A stretch of DNA of 64,000 bases from Acholoe squamosa. Lineage: Eukaryota; Annelida; Polychaeta; Phyllodocida; Polynoidae. The position numbers and the translations under genes are program-made. Positions within the stretch are counted from its first letter, which is position 1. The number at the start of each line of letters is the position of its first letter. Shown in pieces: positions 45,274 through 56,239 of this stretch. The notes beneath the pieces were generated by a model. It searched no databases. It was not told the DNA's origin and was given only the letters and a program-made list of their open reading frames with translations. Where the stretch lies: assembly GCA_949317995.1 (NCBI GenBank), contig OX439044.1, forward strand, positions 30,514,733 to 30,578,732, given 5' to 3'.

Positions 45274-46863
45274 CCCAGCAAATTGTCGTTATCTGTCGCC
45301 ATGATTGGTCATCAATGGTGACTCCTTTCTGAGTGATAACTCACTGCGTCATCTTTCGCCACTGTGTGTCAGTCTCACATGGCATGGCAATTTATCACAA
45401 CAGTCACCAACATGATCTCACTCACTGCGTGAGTATGTGCCACCCCTTGTCATCCCTCACAAAGCATGGTGACTTATCACCACCATCGCCAACATGGATC
45501 TAACTCACTGCGTGAGTATGTGCCACTGCCTGTGAACTCTCACTCAGAATGGCGGCTTATCACAAGCATCGCCAACATGGATTGGACTCACTGTGTGATT
45601 ATGTACCACTCCCGTGCCACTGGCATCAACTCTCACACATAATGGCGACTTATCACTACCATTGCCAACATTGGTCTCACTCAATGTGTGAACTTGTGTC
45701 ACTCCATGTCAATGCTCTCTAAGGATTGCATCATCTGTCACTCACTCTCACTCAGAATGGCAACTTATCACTACCATTGCCAGCCTTTGTCTCACTCAAT
45801 GCGTGAATTTGTGTCAATCCAAGTCAATGCTCTCTGAGGATTGCATCATCTGTCACTCACTCTCACTCACAGTGGCAACTTATCACCACCATTGCCAAAG
45901 GTGTTGAGACAGCACCACTGTTCCACATGTAGCCTATCTAGGAAGTGTGGGCATGAAGTTTAAGTCCCATACGTATCAAATGTGCTTTGTTTCACACTGA
46001 TTTCCATGTAATACTTTAGAGTTGAATCAAACAAGATTATATAGAGAGAATATCAATTGAATTTAGATAGAGGTATCTCTAAAATGAAAGCAACTATCCA
46101 TAAACACCTTTTCTCTGGTTACAGGAAAAATACATAGGGAAATATCAACATGAACACCTTGTCTGTGGTTAGAGGGAAGATACATATGGCAATACCTTCT
46201 CTGGCAAAACATACTTTGATCTGGCAGATGTGAGGCTGCATGATTACCAATGTCGATGATCATGAGCTTTTCATCTAACAAGGTGAGTGATCACCAGCGT
46301 CGCCATCACTGGTGAGTCTGAGTGATCACCACTCTCGCCATCCATGGTGAACCTGCGCTATGACGTGGTGCACGTTTCATCTAGCGAGGTGAGTGATCAA
46401 CCGCCTTGCCATCCCTGGTGAGTGTGAGTCATCACGATCCTCGCCAACCATGGTGAACATGCGCTATGGCATGGTGTGCATTTCATCTAGCGAGGTGAGT
46501 GATCACTCGTGTTGCCATCCGTGGTGAATGTGCATTATGACGTGGTGTGCGTCTCATCTAGCGAAGTGAGTGATCACTCATGTCGCCATCCCTGGTGAGG
46601 ATGAGTGATCACGATCCTCGCCATCCCTGGTGAACATGTGCTATGACGAGGTGCGTGTTTCATCTAGCGAGGTGAGTGATCACCCGCGTCGCCATCCCTG
46701 GTGAGTCTGAGTGATCACCATCCTCGCCATCTGAGGTGAGGCCATGTGATCACCACCATTGCTATTCCTGGTGATCTTGTGCTATAGCGACGTCGTGTTC
46801 CATCTAGCGACATGTGTGAGCCACTTCACACAGGTTGACAAGGAGTCACAACAATTTGCTGGG
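45274..46863 (-). mobile_element. CCCAGC-type element, long form, copy C (inverted relative to copy B)
   Basis: 1590 bp with TIRs cccagcaaattgtcg / caacaatttgctggg, flanked by CT on both sides (45272-45273, 46864-46865). The interior is the reverse complement of copy B: a ~100 bp tcactcactgcgtgagta-type array first, then the 72-codon frame (46063-46281, - strand, very few differences), then the gtgatcac / catctagcgaggtgag array. Its arrays have about 200 bp more units than copy B. Confidence 0.88.
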
Positions 46864-46865
46864 CT

Positions 46866-48270
46866 CTGTCCGGATTCTGCCACTTCTAGCATCGCCACAG
46901 CATGATCTAACATCGAAACCATGGCACATGTACCTTACCCATAGCACCTTGCAATTCCTGTCAGATTATGATTGTGTTTCCGTTGGCTCTGCTTGGAGAG
47001 TGGCACATCATATATGTATCTCCTTTCCGGTTCTGGCTTTCACATCCGGAGAGCTGTCATTTGGCATCTGGGAATGTCAGGGTGGGGGTAGACACAGAGG
47101 GCATAAAGGGGTATAAAGGGAGGAGTAACATTGTGGTGGAATGAAAGAAACCAAGTATTTGATGCTATTAAATGTCCTAAAGGTGTATCCATATCTTTAC
47201 ACTTAAAGAAAAGTAGATGTCCGCAGTCACCGTTAAGCGTTGAAAATTGAATGGGGCCCACCTTTTTCTTATTCAATTTCACAGCTCACTTCTCAGGACC
47301 TTTATTGATACATTGGACATCTAATGTCAAACATTGCAGTTCATTCCCCAACCAATTTGACTTTGTTTTAGCATAAAGGCACCTTTTTCTGACTCATGAT
47401 CCTTGTGCACCACCACCATTTGGCAGGAGGTGAGAGGAGTGCTGACCACAAGAGAATGACTGACCACTCACTCAGTCGTCATTGTTGTGAGGTAGGCAGG
47501 GGCCTAACAAACAGAGGAGCAGGATGGAGTTGGCGACTGGCCTCTCCACACCATCCTTACACCACAAGAAGCTGCTGGCTCCAGGCAGGATTACAAAGAG
47601 ATCCACCAGCCTCCTAAAGGGAACCAGCAAGTGCCAACAGCCCCTGGCAACCCCTAGTGGTGGCATTGGTAACCTGCCCCCACCTTCTACTTCCCACCCC
47701 ATAGCCCTATATACTGTGGCAGGACAAAGCAGAAGTTAGGTCTAGAGTGGGACAGGAGACACTAAATACTGCAAGAGTGGAGGGCCCCTAAGGAAGGACA
47801 TGTAGATGGAGGTGTGGACTGAGTACAGTAGGCCTATTGAGAAAGGTGTGGCCTGGGTGCAGAATGTTCTTCTTTGAGGGATTTTGAAATGTGCATAATC
47901 AATGTACCTTGGGACTGTGTTTAAATTAAGACATCTTTTTCAGCAATATCCACGACATCCTGTGGAAATACAAACAACAGATCTAGAAATAATGATATGG
48001 AGAAAGCATTGAACTTTTGAAATCCAGATTTATAATCTTATTTCTTTATAATATTGTTCATGAAGAAAAGCATTTAAATATTATAAAATGTGATTGGGAT
48101 CTTTAAATAAAGTTATACGTATTGCCCTTCTGAATAGATATAGATATGTATACATTTGTAGAGATCGATGCCGACGGTTAAAGACAAATGCTACAACATC
48201 CTAGGATTCAGTTCTGCTACTGATAATCGCAAATAAATCCGGATCATAAGGTCGGACTGAGTGAGTCAGG
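46866..48270. other. Relatively GC-rich stretch, possible exon-bearing
   Basis: Fewer repeats than elsewhere. Contains the candidate coding stretch at 47491-47739 (listed separately). No promoter or terminator can be assigned. Confidence 0.35.
47491..47739 (+). CDS. Candidate exon, protein-like codon use
   Basis: Open from just after a stop at 47488 to TAG at 47739. The ATG at 47524 begins MELATGLSTPSLHHKKLL and the rest is S/P/K-rich. Codon choice (aag, ctg, acc, ccc, agc) is more coding-like than its surroundings. A possible 3' splice AG lies at 47498-47499, but the pyrimidine tract is poor. No family recognised; a - strand frame overlaps, so strand is not certain. Confidence 0.28.
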   Translation, partial: GRQGPNKQRSRMELATGLSTPSLHHKKLLAPGRITKRSTSLLKGTSKCQQPLATPSGGIGNLPPPSTSHPIALYTVAGQSRS

Positions 48271-48276
48271 CAGTGA

Positions 48277-48345
48277 GGGGCGGATTCAGTTGGGAGCGGA
48301 CGCGGCGTGCCCCCCCCCCTTTTGGGGCGCCATGGAGATCTTGGA
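48277..48345. repeat. GGGGCGGATTC-type repeat fragment
   Basis: ggggcggattcag, then a poly-C tract and ttttggggcgcc. The same motif set appears inverted at 43225-43355 and in the 59709-60406 element. Confidence 0.4.
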
Positions 48346-48904
48346 TTCAGTGAATTCTCAGCTACATGCAAGTTTTTACGGTTTTTAAATCGGACCATTA
48401 TTAAGGATTCTACAGCTTAAAACATAAAAGAAAGTTAGGATGTAAAATAGTATTAACATAGTATCATTGATAGGTTTTGTTTTTTGCCACTAGGCGGCTT
48501 CTGTGTATCTTGTAGCATTTGTCTTTAAATAGCAGGCATGCCATTCCAGTTGTATGGTAGTCAGAGATCCCCTGATATAAACCTCTTCCAGTCTGCAGGA
48601 ACAGGAATACATGTACTGCTCACCCTTTATGCAGAGTTTGTAATTTTATAGGCAGAAGGACAATTATTCTTGGAAGGTGCCGACTTAATTGCTGTGCTTG
48701 TGGATGCCAGTGCCATAATTATGGGTGTGAGTGCAAAGTGAGAGGTGTTAGTTATAATTGTAATAGTTTTTTGCATGAATAAGGCACGGCTTATACCTTA
48801 GACAAACCTAGGTGTACCTTACGTGTAGAGTACAGTACTGAAGTACCAATTTTTAGACCCCAAAGTGCGCATTATCACTTTTATGTAGCATAGGGTGATT
48901 CTAT

Positions 48905-49025
48905 CCAAGGTAGCAAGGATAAATTGGGCCAATGTCGGCTTATATATTGGCCCACTGTCGGCTTATATTGGGCCAAGCATGGACAAGCATGGCCCAATGC
49001 TCAATTGCTGATTGGGTAGTATAGT
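48905..49025. repeat. Decayed palindromic TTGGGCCAA-type MITE
   Basis: Repeats of aaattgggccaatgtcggct and its mirror ggcccaatgctcaatt, with ends tatccaaggtagcaa and (inverted) tacccaatcagcaa. Related to 27447-27590. Confidence 0.55.
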
Positions 49026-50335
49026 CCACAATACCAACGGACACTTACATTGTGGGTACATGTACATAGACTTTATAAGTGTTGAAAAGGCTCCGGAAAG
49101 TGCGAGGTTGGTTTGGCTCTATGATCTCTGAGCTTAATACTGCATTGATTAACCCCACCCTAGAAGCATCCTTTTGCCTTGCATGATTTTACATTATGAA
49201 AAGTTATATCCCATTTCTACACATTGGGTCACCTTACTTGAAGGAACAATAGTCTGTTCAGCAAAATAGTTGGTCTTGACAGAGGAATATTTACCCACTT
49301 CGCCCCAGCCAATCCCGACTCAAGAGTCAATCATGGTCTGTTGTGATTGGTGTAGACATACCCATCAACAGCAGACTATTGATGACAGAAATACAAAAAA
49401 AGAGGAAAACTGACGCTTCAGATCTCTCAGCCTGACTCACACACTGCTAGCTCGAGATACAGATGTTGCTTACCCACTGCAAATCAACTTTTACTCAGTG
49501 AACCATGGGTAGATACCTGAAAGCAGTGCCTTGAATTTGAATAGTCAATTGTATAGGAATGCAGGGAGGGGGCACGGAACACCCCCTAATAAATAAAGCA
49601 GTCAAAGCTAATCACAGAGGTGATTCTGAACTGCCTCATAGGATAGGCACCCAAAGGGTTGAGGGGTGATCTTGTATGGAGTGGCTATTCACATGACAGT
49701 GCAGAGTCGGGTGTGTGACTGGGTATTAGTTTTACTAGTAGATGCTAGGGATTGGCCTATTTATGCTACCCAATTATGGTTTCTGCATCGAATTCACCGC
49801 TACAGGTTAGCTACCCATAATGTAGTAAATAGTAAGTGATTAGAAACAGAAGGTTTTCAAGCACTTGTAAGTATGCCTGACTCACTGAGGATTCAAAGCC
49901 GTAACTAGGCGTATCCTATATGCTGGTTTGCCTTAAATGCGAAGTACTACGATTATTTTGTGTTAATGGAAGGATCATTAGAGGGGACGGGCCATGGGAT
50001 GAAACTGGCCTGGGAAGTGATTTCCAAGATCGGGACTACTGGATGGTGACCGCAGAGCTTTATTTTGGAAGAGCTACTAACACTTACTAAGACTAGACAC
50101 AATATTCCAAGTCGCTGCGCCATGCCTCACAGTACTATCCTCTACCATTCTACATGCATTGAAATCTACAACACTACGGTTTTATTTTTCTCTCCTGGAT
50201 AGATTACCAGTCTGAAGTTCACATAGGAGGGTTTGGGCCATAATCTCAACCTCCAAGGAAGTTTTGTCACTTATACTGCGCCCCTTATTTATATCAGGGT
50301 CTACCATTATTTTTTCTTATTTAAAATTTTCTTAA
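49026..50335. other. No recognisable gene or repeat
   Basis: No long frame and no obvious repeated motif. Confidence 0.4.
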
Positions 50336-50339
50336 GTGT

Positions 50340-50410
50340 CATTCTTGGGATTCGAACCTCCACATTGCAGTGTGTCTATGAAGCACAATGAGCATGAATA
50401 TGGTGTCCTA
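50340..50410 (-). repeat. tRNA-like sequence (B box)
   Basis: On the - strand ggaggttcgaatccc is a canonical B box; the upstream A box is weak. First of three tRNA-like sequences within ~420 bp. Confidence 0.35.
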
Positions 50411-50435
50411 AAGCTCCGATTTTACCCAACTATTT

Positions 50436-50500
50436 CTGAAGTATAGTGGAGATTATACTGGCCTTCAGACCTGACATTATGAGTTCGAACCCCTCCCCTT
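50436..50500 (+). repeat. tRNA-like sequence
   Basis: agtatagtggagattatact resembles a D-arm/A-box region and gagttcgaacccc is a B box about 40 bases later, with cttcag in the anticodon-loop position. The acceptor stem is not convincing. SINE head or pseudogene. Confidence 0.4.
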
Positions 50501-50671
50501 CCAATTTGTGTCCTCTTCTATAGATTACCAGTTTGAATCCCTGAACGTGCAGTACAGGTTTTCATTTTTCAAAAAAAGGTGAAAGTAATGCTGTAAATGC
50601 TTACGTATTCTGCTAATCTCACCAATACATCTATGAGCAATACAGGTTTTAAGCATCCATGTGTAAGCCTT

Positions 50672-50750
50672 CCTCTGTAGCCGAATTGATAGGGTGAAGG
50701 ACTGGAATATATACAGCTTTATGCCTCCATGGGTTCGAACCCACAATGGA
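50672..50750 (+). repeat. tRNA-like sequence
   Basis: tgtagccgaattgatagggt (A box) and gggttcgaaccc (B box, forming a perfect T-stem end) are about 55 bases apart. The pairing of other arms is poor, so a SINE head is favoured over a tRNA gene. Confidence 0.45.
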
Positions 50751-50781
50751 AAAGCAGGGTTTTAACATGGGATCATCTCCC

Positions 50782-50875
50782 CATAACCTCCTGTAGGTTA
50801 TATCCATAACTTCCCCGAGGTTATATCCATAACCTCCGGGAGATTATGCCCATAACCTCCTGCCAAATGTCCAAA
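50782..50875 (+). repeat. ~30-bp tandem repeat, 3-4 units
   Basis: Units of ggttatatccataacctcc with variants (cataacctcctgtaggttat, cataacttccccgaggttat, cataacctccgggagattat). Short and imperfect. Confidence 0.6.
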
Positions 50876-51147
50876 AACCTTCTCCCAGATATCCTAAGGG
50901 CGTATAAACGCAAATAAAACTGCAGTGAATAAGTGGATTCTATCATTTATTGGTAATACATCCCATTTGCTATAATCTGGCCATCGGGTAATAAAAGAAT
51001 GGAAATCAAAAGAAGCATTAATTATGGCAGAATGAATCTGTTCTAAGACACTTTCCGACTCGGACATCATAAACACTCAAGGAGTTGGACCGCCTGCAAC
51101 CAGCCTACTTTGCAACATGGCTGCAAAGTATTGGACAGAATCAACAA

Positions 51148-51438
51148 CCGTAATCTCCCGCGTATAAGGCGCAGCCCGCGTATAAGGCGCACCTAGAGTT
51201 TTGGAAAATTCTCAAAAAATTGAAAAATTCATAACTTTGGTTCTACTGAATGAATTTTCAAAATTCAAAAACCTATGGGTAGCTTTGGCCACCTTGGGCC
51301 CTCCTGGGCCCCATTTTGTCCTATTTTGAACAAGGGGGCATGTAAGATATCAAAAGAAAGGTCTTGGTGTCCCCCGTGTGGATCCAATGAGAACTAAAAC
51401 CCCCGTATAAGACGCGCCTTATACGCGGGAGATTACGG
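51148..51438. mobile_element. CCGTAATCTCCC-type MITE
   Basis: About 291 bp with TIRs ccgtaatctcccgcgtataa and its exact mirror, each followed by ggcgc. The interior is non-coding. Motifs of this family (ataagccgcacc) occur at 7.04-7.17 kb and at the window start. No convincing target duplication. Confidence 0.75.
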
Positions 51439-52080
51439 TATGTCTTCAAGCCTATTGTTCAATATTCTTCCTGGGACATTTACACAGGCATATAGGTCAT
51501 CACTGTTGCTCTATATCCTGAGGCAAAACCCCAGAATTGACTGTTGAAACAGTCTGCACATGGAGGCCGTACAGTGATGGGGACCCCTGAGGGCAGGGAA
51601 ACCTGTGCAAATGTATGAACCCTGCTTAGAAGTCAGTGGAGCCGACAGAATAGGTTATGGGGTGGTACATATACATCAGTTTTAGGAATATCACCTACAA
51701 TATTAATATCAAATTATATATGTGAAAAACTACAGGCCATGGTTAGTCTGATTAGAGTCTAAAGTAATCAGAGCTTCTTTGCATGTCGTTTTTCTAAGCA
51801 AACATGTACGAAGACCTAACCTATGTTTATAAATCGAATTTCCTGTTAGCAATATCAGCGTTTTCTTTTTTCTCTTCCTTGGAAAGTGTTTAAGCTACTT
51901 CATCATGATAGCACAATGTGCATTGTTCAGTGGTATTTTTTTCAGTGGCAGTGGATTCGTTTTGAATGATACAGATATTGGACATGATGCATGAGCTTTC
52001 AGCTTTGAAATGCGTTTATATTGAATCTCCTTTTATGCAATTTTGGTTTTTTTACAGCTTATCTTAAAAGGACCTTGACC
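51439..52080. other. No recognisable gene or repeat
   Basis: AT-rich, only short frames. Confidence 0.4.
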
Positions 52081-52134
52081 TCCTCTTTTCAGTCCTCTCT
52101 GTGTGTTCTCTCGCCATGCATATCACCTCTTCAT

Positions 52135-52560
52135 TGAAATGGCATTAAGGCCAACCATTTTTCATTCACTCACTTACTTACTTACTCACTCACTCACTCG
52201 CCCACTCATTCACTCACTCACTAAACTCACTCACTCACTTGCTTGCTCGCTTAATTGCTCACTTGCATGTATGTTTGCTCACTGTATGACTGACTAATTT
52301 ACTCACTCTTCCTTAGGCAATGCATACAGCTACATGGAATTCTGGAACTTGTGTTGAGAATCGGATATCTACAAAACAATGGGTTGGTTCGTGTGATTTG
52401 ATGAACACCCAACCTAGTTACTTTGTTCCTATAGTTTAGTGGCAGTCAATGAATGTGTCCAGGGGGGAGAACATGCCTTGTAGACATGACGAATTTGATA
52501 AATGTTACTAGATTTATTTAACCATTTAAGGGGAGCTTTGCACCTTACCAGCCCACGGCA
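52135..52560 (+). repeat. Local duplication, copy 1 (empty site)
   Basis: Begins with an ACTC-rich simple repeat (52163-52240). From 52240 to 52560 it aligns closely with 53617-54370. It lacks the two inserts that the other copy carries: at 52441-52460 it reads ggcagtcaatgaatgtgtcc without interruption. Confidence 0.85.
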
Positions 52561-52589
52561 TTCATGATTACTTTCATTGTTCATTGCAC

Positions 52590-53090
52590 TGTTTAGAGTG
52601 CCAAGTGTAGAGGGCTAAGGTATACAAGAAACCTGGTAAAATCAGTAGAGGTTGGCTGGGCAGCACGTGGGTGAGTGAGTAATAGATGCCATTTTGACAG
52701 CTGGGTGAGGCGGGGCGGTGACTCGAACTGACAATCTTCTGATTAGGAGATGAACACAAAAAAAGTAGCATTGGAATCTATTGGTCCTAAGGGGCCCGGT
52801 AGCTCACACCCTTTTTAATAATGTTGTTGCTTCTTTTTCTTCATATAAATTCAGATGATCAAAATTTGATTCTTACAAATATGTCTGGTATAATATGTTC
52901 AACCATACTTTTTGACTTTTATTGGCTTTTCCTCCCCCCGTATCTTTTTCAAAAGGCCCCTCCCCCTTAATGTAGCAAGTCCCCCATTGGCAATAACTGA
53001 CTTGGCTCTGAATCAAGAAGGGTGCACAGGTGCATGTGCAATGCTATGTGACTGATCTGCCAAATTCTAAGTGAGTTCTGTTCATTCGTG
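52590..53090 (+). repeat. Local duplication shared with 57474-57950
   Basis: taaggtatacaagaaacctg, gtagcattggaatct and tcaaaatttgattcttacaa are among many shared stretches, ending at gtgagttctgttca. Non-coding; identity is high but with several small indels. Confidence 0.85.
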
Positions 53091-53827
53091 CATTCTTAAC
53101 CCTTTAAGGTGGATGTCGCACTTAAGTTAAATTCTATTTTCTTAGCAATAGTGCTCAGAAAATGTAGGGGTCCTAGACCAGATGTTTATCCATGAAACTG
53201 AGAAAGGGATGTAATCAAAGAGTAACTAAATTTCTGTATAACTCATCAACCGTCTGCATCTAGAAAATATATTTTGACCATATGGTCACGCACAGACATT
53301 TTTGCATTGTTTGTCCACATTGAAAGAAAAATCTCATAAAAATAATAGAATACAGCCCTGCAGCAATCACAGACAGCTGGCTCAGTGGCCTCATTGGTAG
53401 GGTTTGTGATCAGAATGAATATATTGGGGGGACCTTCCACTAACAATCCAGAAGCATATGTACGCAGACTAATGCGCAGAGGACGTGTTTCACATGGCTG
53501 CCATCCATCCTGGTAGCACTGCATTTATTAATGCATCATGGCCACAAAGAGTTTAAACAGATTTTTTGGACGTTCTAGATTAGACACTTCTATGTCTCTC
53601 ATCCTCTGTCTGAACCTTGCTTGCTCGCTTAATTGCTCACTTGCATGTATGCTTGCTCATCGTCTGACTGACTCATTTACTCACTCTTTCTTAGGCAATG
53701 CGTATACAGCCACATGGAATTCTGGAAATTTGTGTTAAGAATCAGATATCTACAAAAGAATGGGTTAGTTCATGTGATTTGATGAACATCCAACCTAGTT
53801 ACTTTGTTCCTATAGTTTAGTGGCAGT

Positions 53828-54017
53828 TTCAGATAATTAAACTAAATTTTACCTAATTCAATGGCATTTGTCATGGTATTCTGGTGGCATTCCCACCATG
53901 ACTAAACTCGATGGAAAATAAAAAAGGGAAATGAAATGAAATAATGAGTTTTGTAAGTTTTTCCATTACCACATGGTTTTGCATTAATTGCTTTCAAATC
54001 CCTCTCTGAGTTACCTT
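53828..54017. mobile_element. 190-bp insertion with CAGT duplication
   Basis: Present in one duplicate only; CAGT at 53824-53827 and 54018-54021 is single in the other copy. Starts ttcagataattaaac and ends gttacctt. No coding and no long TIR. A SINE or small DNA element are both possible. Confidence 0.6.
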
Positions 54018-54028
54018 CAGTCAATGAA

Positions 54029-54251
54029 CCCAGCAAATTGTCATCATCTGTCGCCATGATTGGTCATCAATGTGTGACTTCTTTTTGAGTGATAACTCAT
54101 TCCATCATCTTTTGCCACTGTGTGTTAGACTCACGTGGCATAGCAATTGCTATTCCTGGTGATCTTGTGCTATAACAACGGCGTGTTCCATCTAGCGACA
54201 TATGAGAGCCACTTCACACAGGTTGACGAGGACTCACGACAATTTGCTGGG
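54029..54251 (+). mobile_element. CCCAGC-type MITE, short form, copy D
   Basis: 223 bp with TIRs cccagcaaattgtca / cgacaatttgctggg, flanked by AA. The paralogous locus at 52452-52453 has one AA and no insert, proving the boundaries. Near-identical in layout to copy A (10666-10887), including the internal deletion relative to the long forms. Confidence 0.92.
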
Positions 54252-54370
54252 AATGTGTCCAGGGGGGAGAACATGCCTTGTAGACAAGACAAATAGGATA
54301 AATAGTAATAGATTTACTTAACCATTTAAGGGGAGCTTTGCACCTTACCAGCGCACTGCATTCATGATTA

Positions 54371-55094
54371 CTTTCATCGTCATGATACATCAATGTAGCA
54401 CTCATGGGTGACTCGCCAGCGCTACATTCGTACAAACTATCCAGAGTAGATCCAATCCCAATGTATTTACTAGTGCTTGTTGGAGAACCAAAGATGCACT
54501 AATAGTACTGCATTATTGCATCGAAAAGACCAAGAAGCATGATCCCCCAAGTGTCACACATCTGGTATTTAGTATTAAAGACTTTCTAGATTCAAATAGA
54601 AATCTGTATCAGTAACTACTTGAATATTTTCTTGGATTTCAAAAGCAAGAGGAAAATAAAAATTAACAGCCATAACAAATCGATACCAGGAAAAGACCCC
54701 ATTTCATGTGGCTACACATTTTCTATTTCGAACAGTTGATTACATGCCAACAACAAAGGGATCTTCCCACTAATTTCAACACTCACCTCCCAGAGATTTT
54801 CACAGGTATTTGAAATTCTAATATGAATAGAACACCTCAATTTCTCACCCAGTGCCTATGAAGAAGAACATTGCCTCAATACACAGTAGAAACTGAACGA
54901 AAACCTGTTTTCCAGACAGTCTCTAGACACAAGACAGAGACGTAATACTGATTATTGATGATCAGACTGGTCATCTTATAAATATTTCTATTTACTGATA
55001 TGGTCAAATCCCACTAGGCCTCCGCGGAAATGGTTGGTAAATTGTTAGAAATGCGTGATCCTTAGACGAAGTTAGAGAGGTAGTATTGTCTAAA
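54371..55094. other. No recognisable gene
   Basis: Unassigned; near 55010-55020 ggtcaaatcccactagg looks like a solitary end of the GGCCAAATCCCAC family. Confidence 0.35.
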
Positions 55095-55721
55095 GGCCAA
55101 ATCCCACAACGTGAAAATGGTCAGGAAATCGTTGTAAAATAGGATATGTGGGTGCTTAGCCGATATTGGGGTGGTAATATTGTCTAGGGACGACCTATAA
55201 AGGCTAAGAATCCCTGTCAAAGTGTTGGTATTTAGGGAGTAAAGTACATTAAAAGTTTTTGATATATTCTTCACAAAGGGCCTGAAATCTCTGTGATAGA
55301 CTCAAAATCCCTGTGATTTAGAGGAAAACAACAGTTTCTAGGAAATCAGAAGAGGTTTGTCTTTGATGAATTAGGAGCCAAGTTCCACATACTACAGTCA
55401 TGATGGGGTTCTGCTTGTGATTTATGCAGGCTACATTTGTTTATGCTATGCAGGAGACCATTGCAAACCACAGAAAATAGTCAGAGACAACTGTGATTTT
55501 AATATCAAATACTCTATCTCTGTGAATCATTCTAGCAACTCATCTGTGCAGTAATGAAAATCACAGAGATTCCCCTGCTACTATCAGCTATAGTCGGATT
55601 TGGAGTGGTAAGAAGTGCAGTGAGTACCCTCGTGATTTAGGAAATTGGCAAGAGTCCAATGTTGCCGATATCCAGAATCACAGACATTTCAGACCCATTT
55701 TTCACGTAGTGGGATTTGGCC
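55095..55721 (-). mobile_element. GGCCAAATCCCAC-type MITE, copy 1 at 55 kb
   Basis: 627 bp with TIRs ggccaaatcccacaacgtga and (inverted) ggccaaatcccactacgtga. TTAA follows the right end and TAAA precedes the left, consistent with a TTAA target. Opposite orientation to the next copy. A frame reading through its left end into the TIR (55062-55274, - strand) is discussed in findings. Confidence 0.78.
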
Positions 55722-55749
55722 TTAAGAGGGGCCTATATTGGCTCAGAAA

Positions 55750-56235
55750 GGTCGAATCCCACTACATGAAAAATGGGTGTGAAATGTCTGTGATTTTGGA
55801 TATTGGCAGCCTTGGCCAATTGGCAATAATCTAAATCACAAGGGGTCTCACTCCACCTTTACCTTACCCAAATCCTACCAGTAGCCGATATTGAACACTG
55901 GATCTCTGTGATTTTGATTCCATTGCCGATATTAGGCAGTAGATCTCTGTGATTTAGATTCTATTGCCGTTATTGGGCATCAAAGTCCTGTGGAATACGC
56001 AGTTAGACAGTGGAATCACAATGATACACTAAATCATAGAGATTTGTGGCCCTTAGTGAAGAAAATATCAAAAACTTTTGATGTATTTCACTCCCCAAAT
56101 ACCAGCACTTTGGCAAGGATCCTTAGCCTTCATAGGCCTTCCTTAGACAATATTTCCACCCCAATATTGGCTAAGCAACCACATATCCTATATCACAAGG
56201 ATTTTCTGCCCATTTTCGCATTGTGGGATTTGGCC
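55750..56235 (+). mobile_element. GGCCAAATCCCAC-type MITE, copy 2 at 56 kb
   Basis: 486 bp from ggtcgaatcccactacatga to cattgtgggatttggcc. Its left end equals the inverted right end of the previous copy. It holds two or three short internal repeats (gatctctgtgatttagattc). The + strand frame 55990-56238 reads into the TIR. Confidence 0.75.
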
Positions 56236-56239
56236 TGAA

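Larger units (their letters stand above)
53617..54370 (+). repeat. Local duplication, copy 2 with two insertions
   Basis: Matches 52240-52560 but is interrupted twice. A 194 bp segment (53828-54021) is bordered by CAGT on both sides, and a short CCCAGC MITE lies at 54029-54251. Flanking identity resumes at aatgtgtccagg. Upstream (53521-53590) it also resembles 60487-60560. Confidence 0.85.

Noticed and set aside
46835..47116. 93-codon + frame
   Set aside because: Starts inside the terminal repeat of the long CCCAGC element and runs into flanking DNA; no motif.
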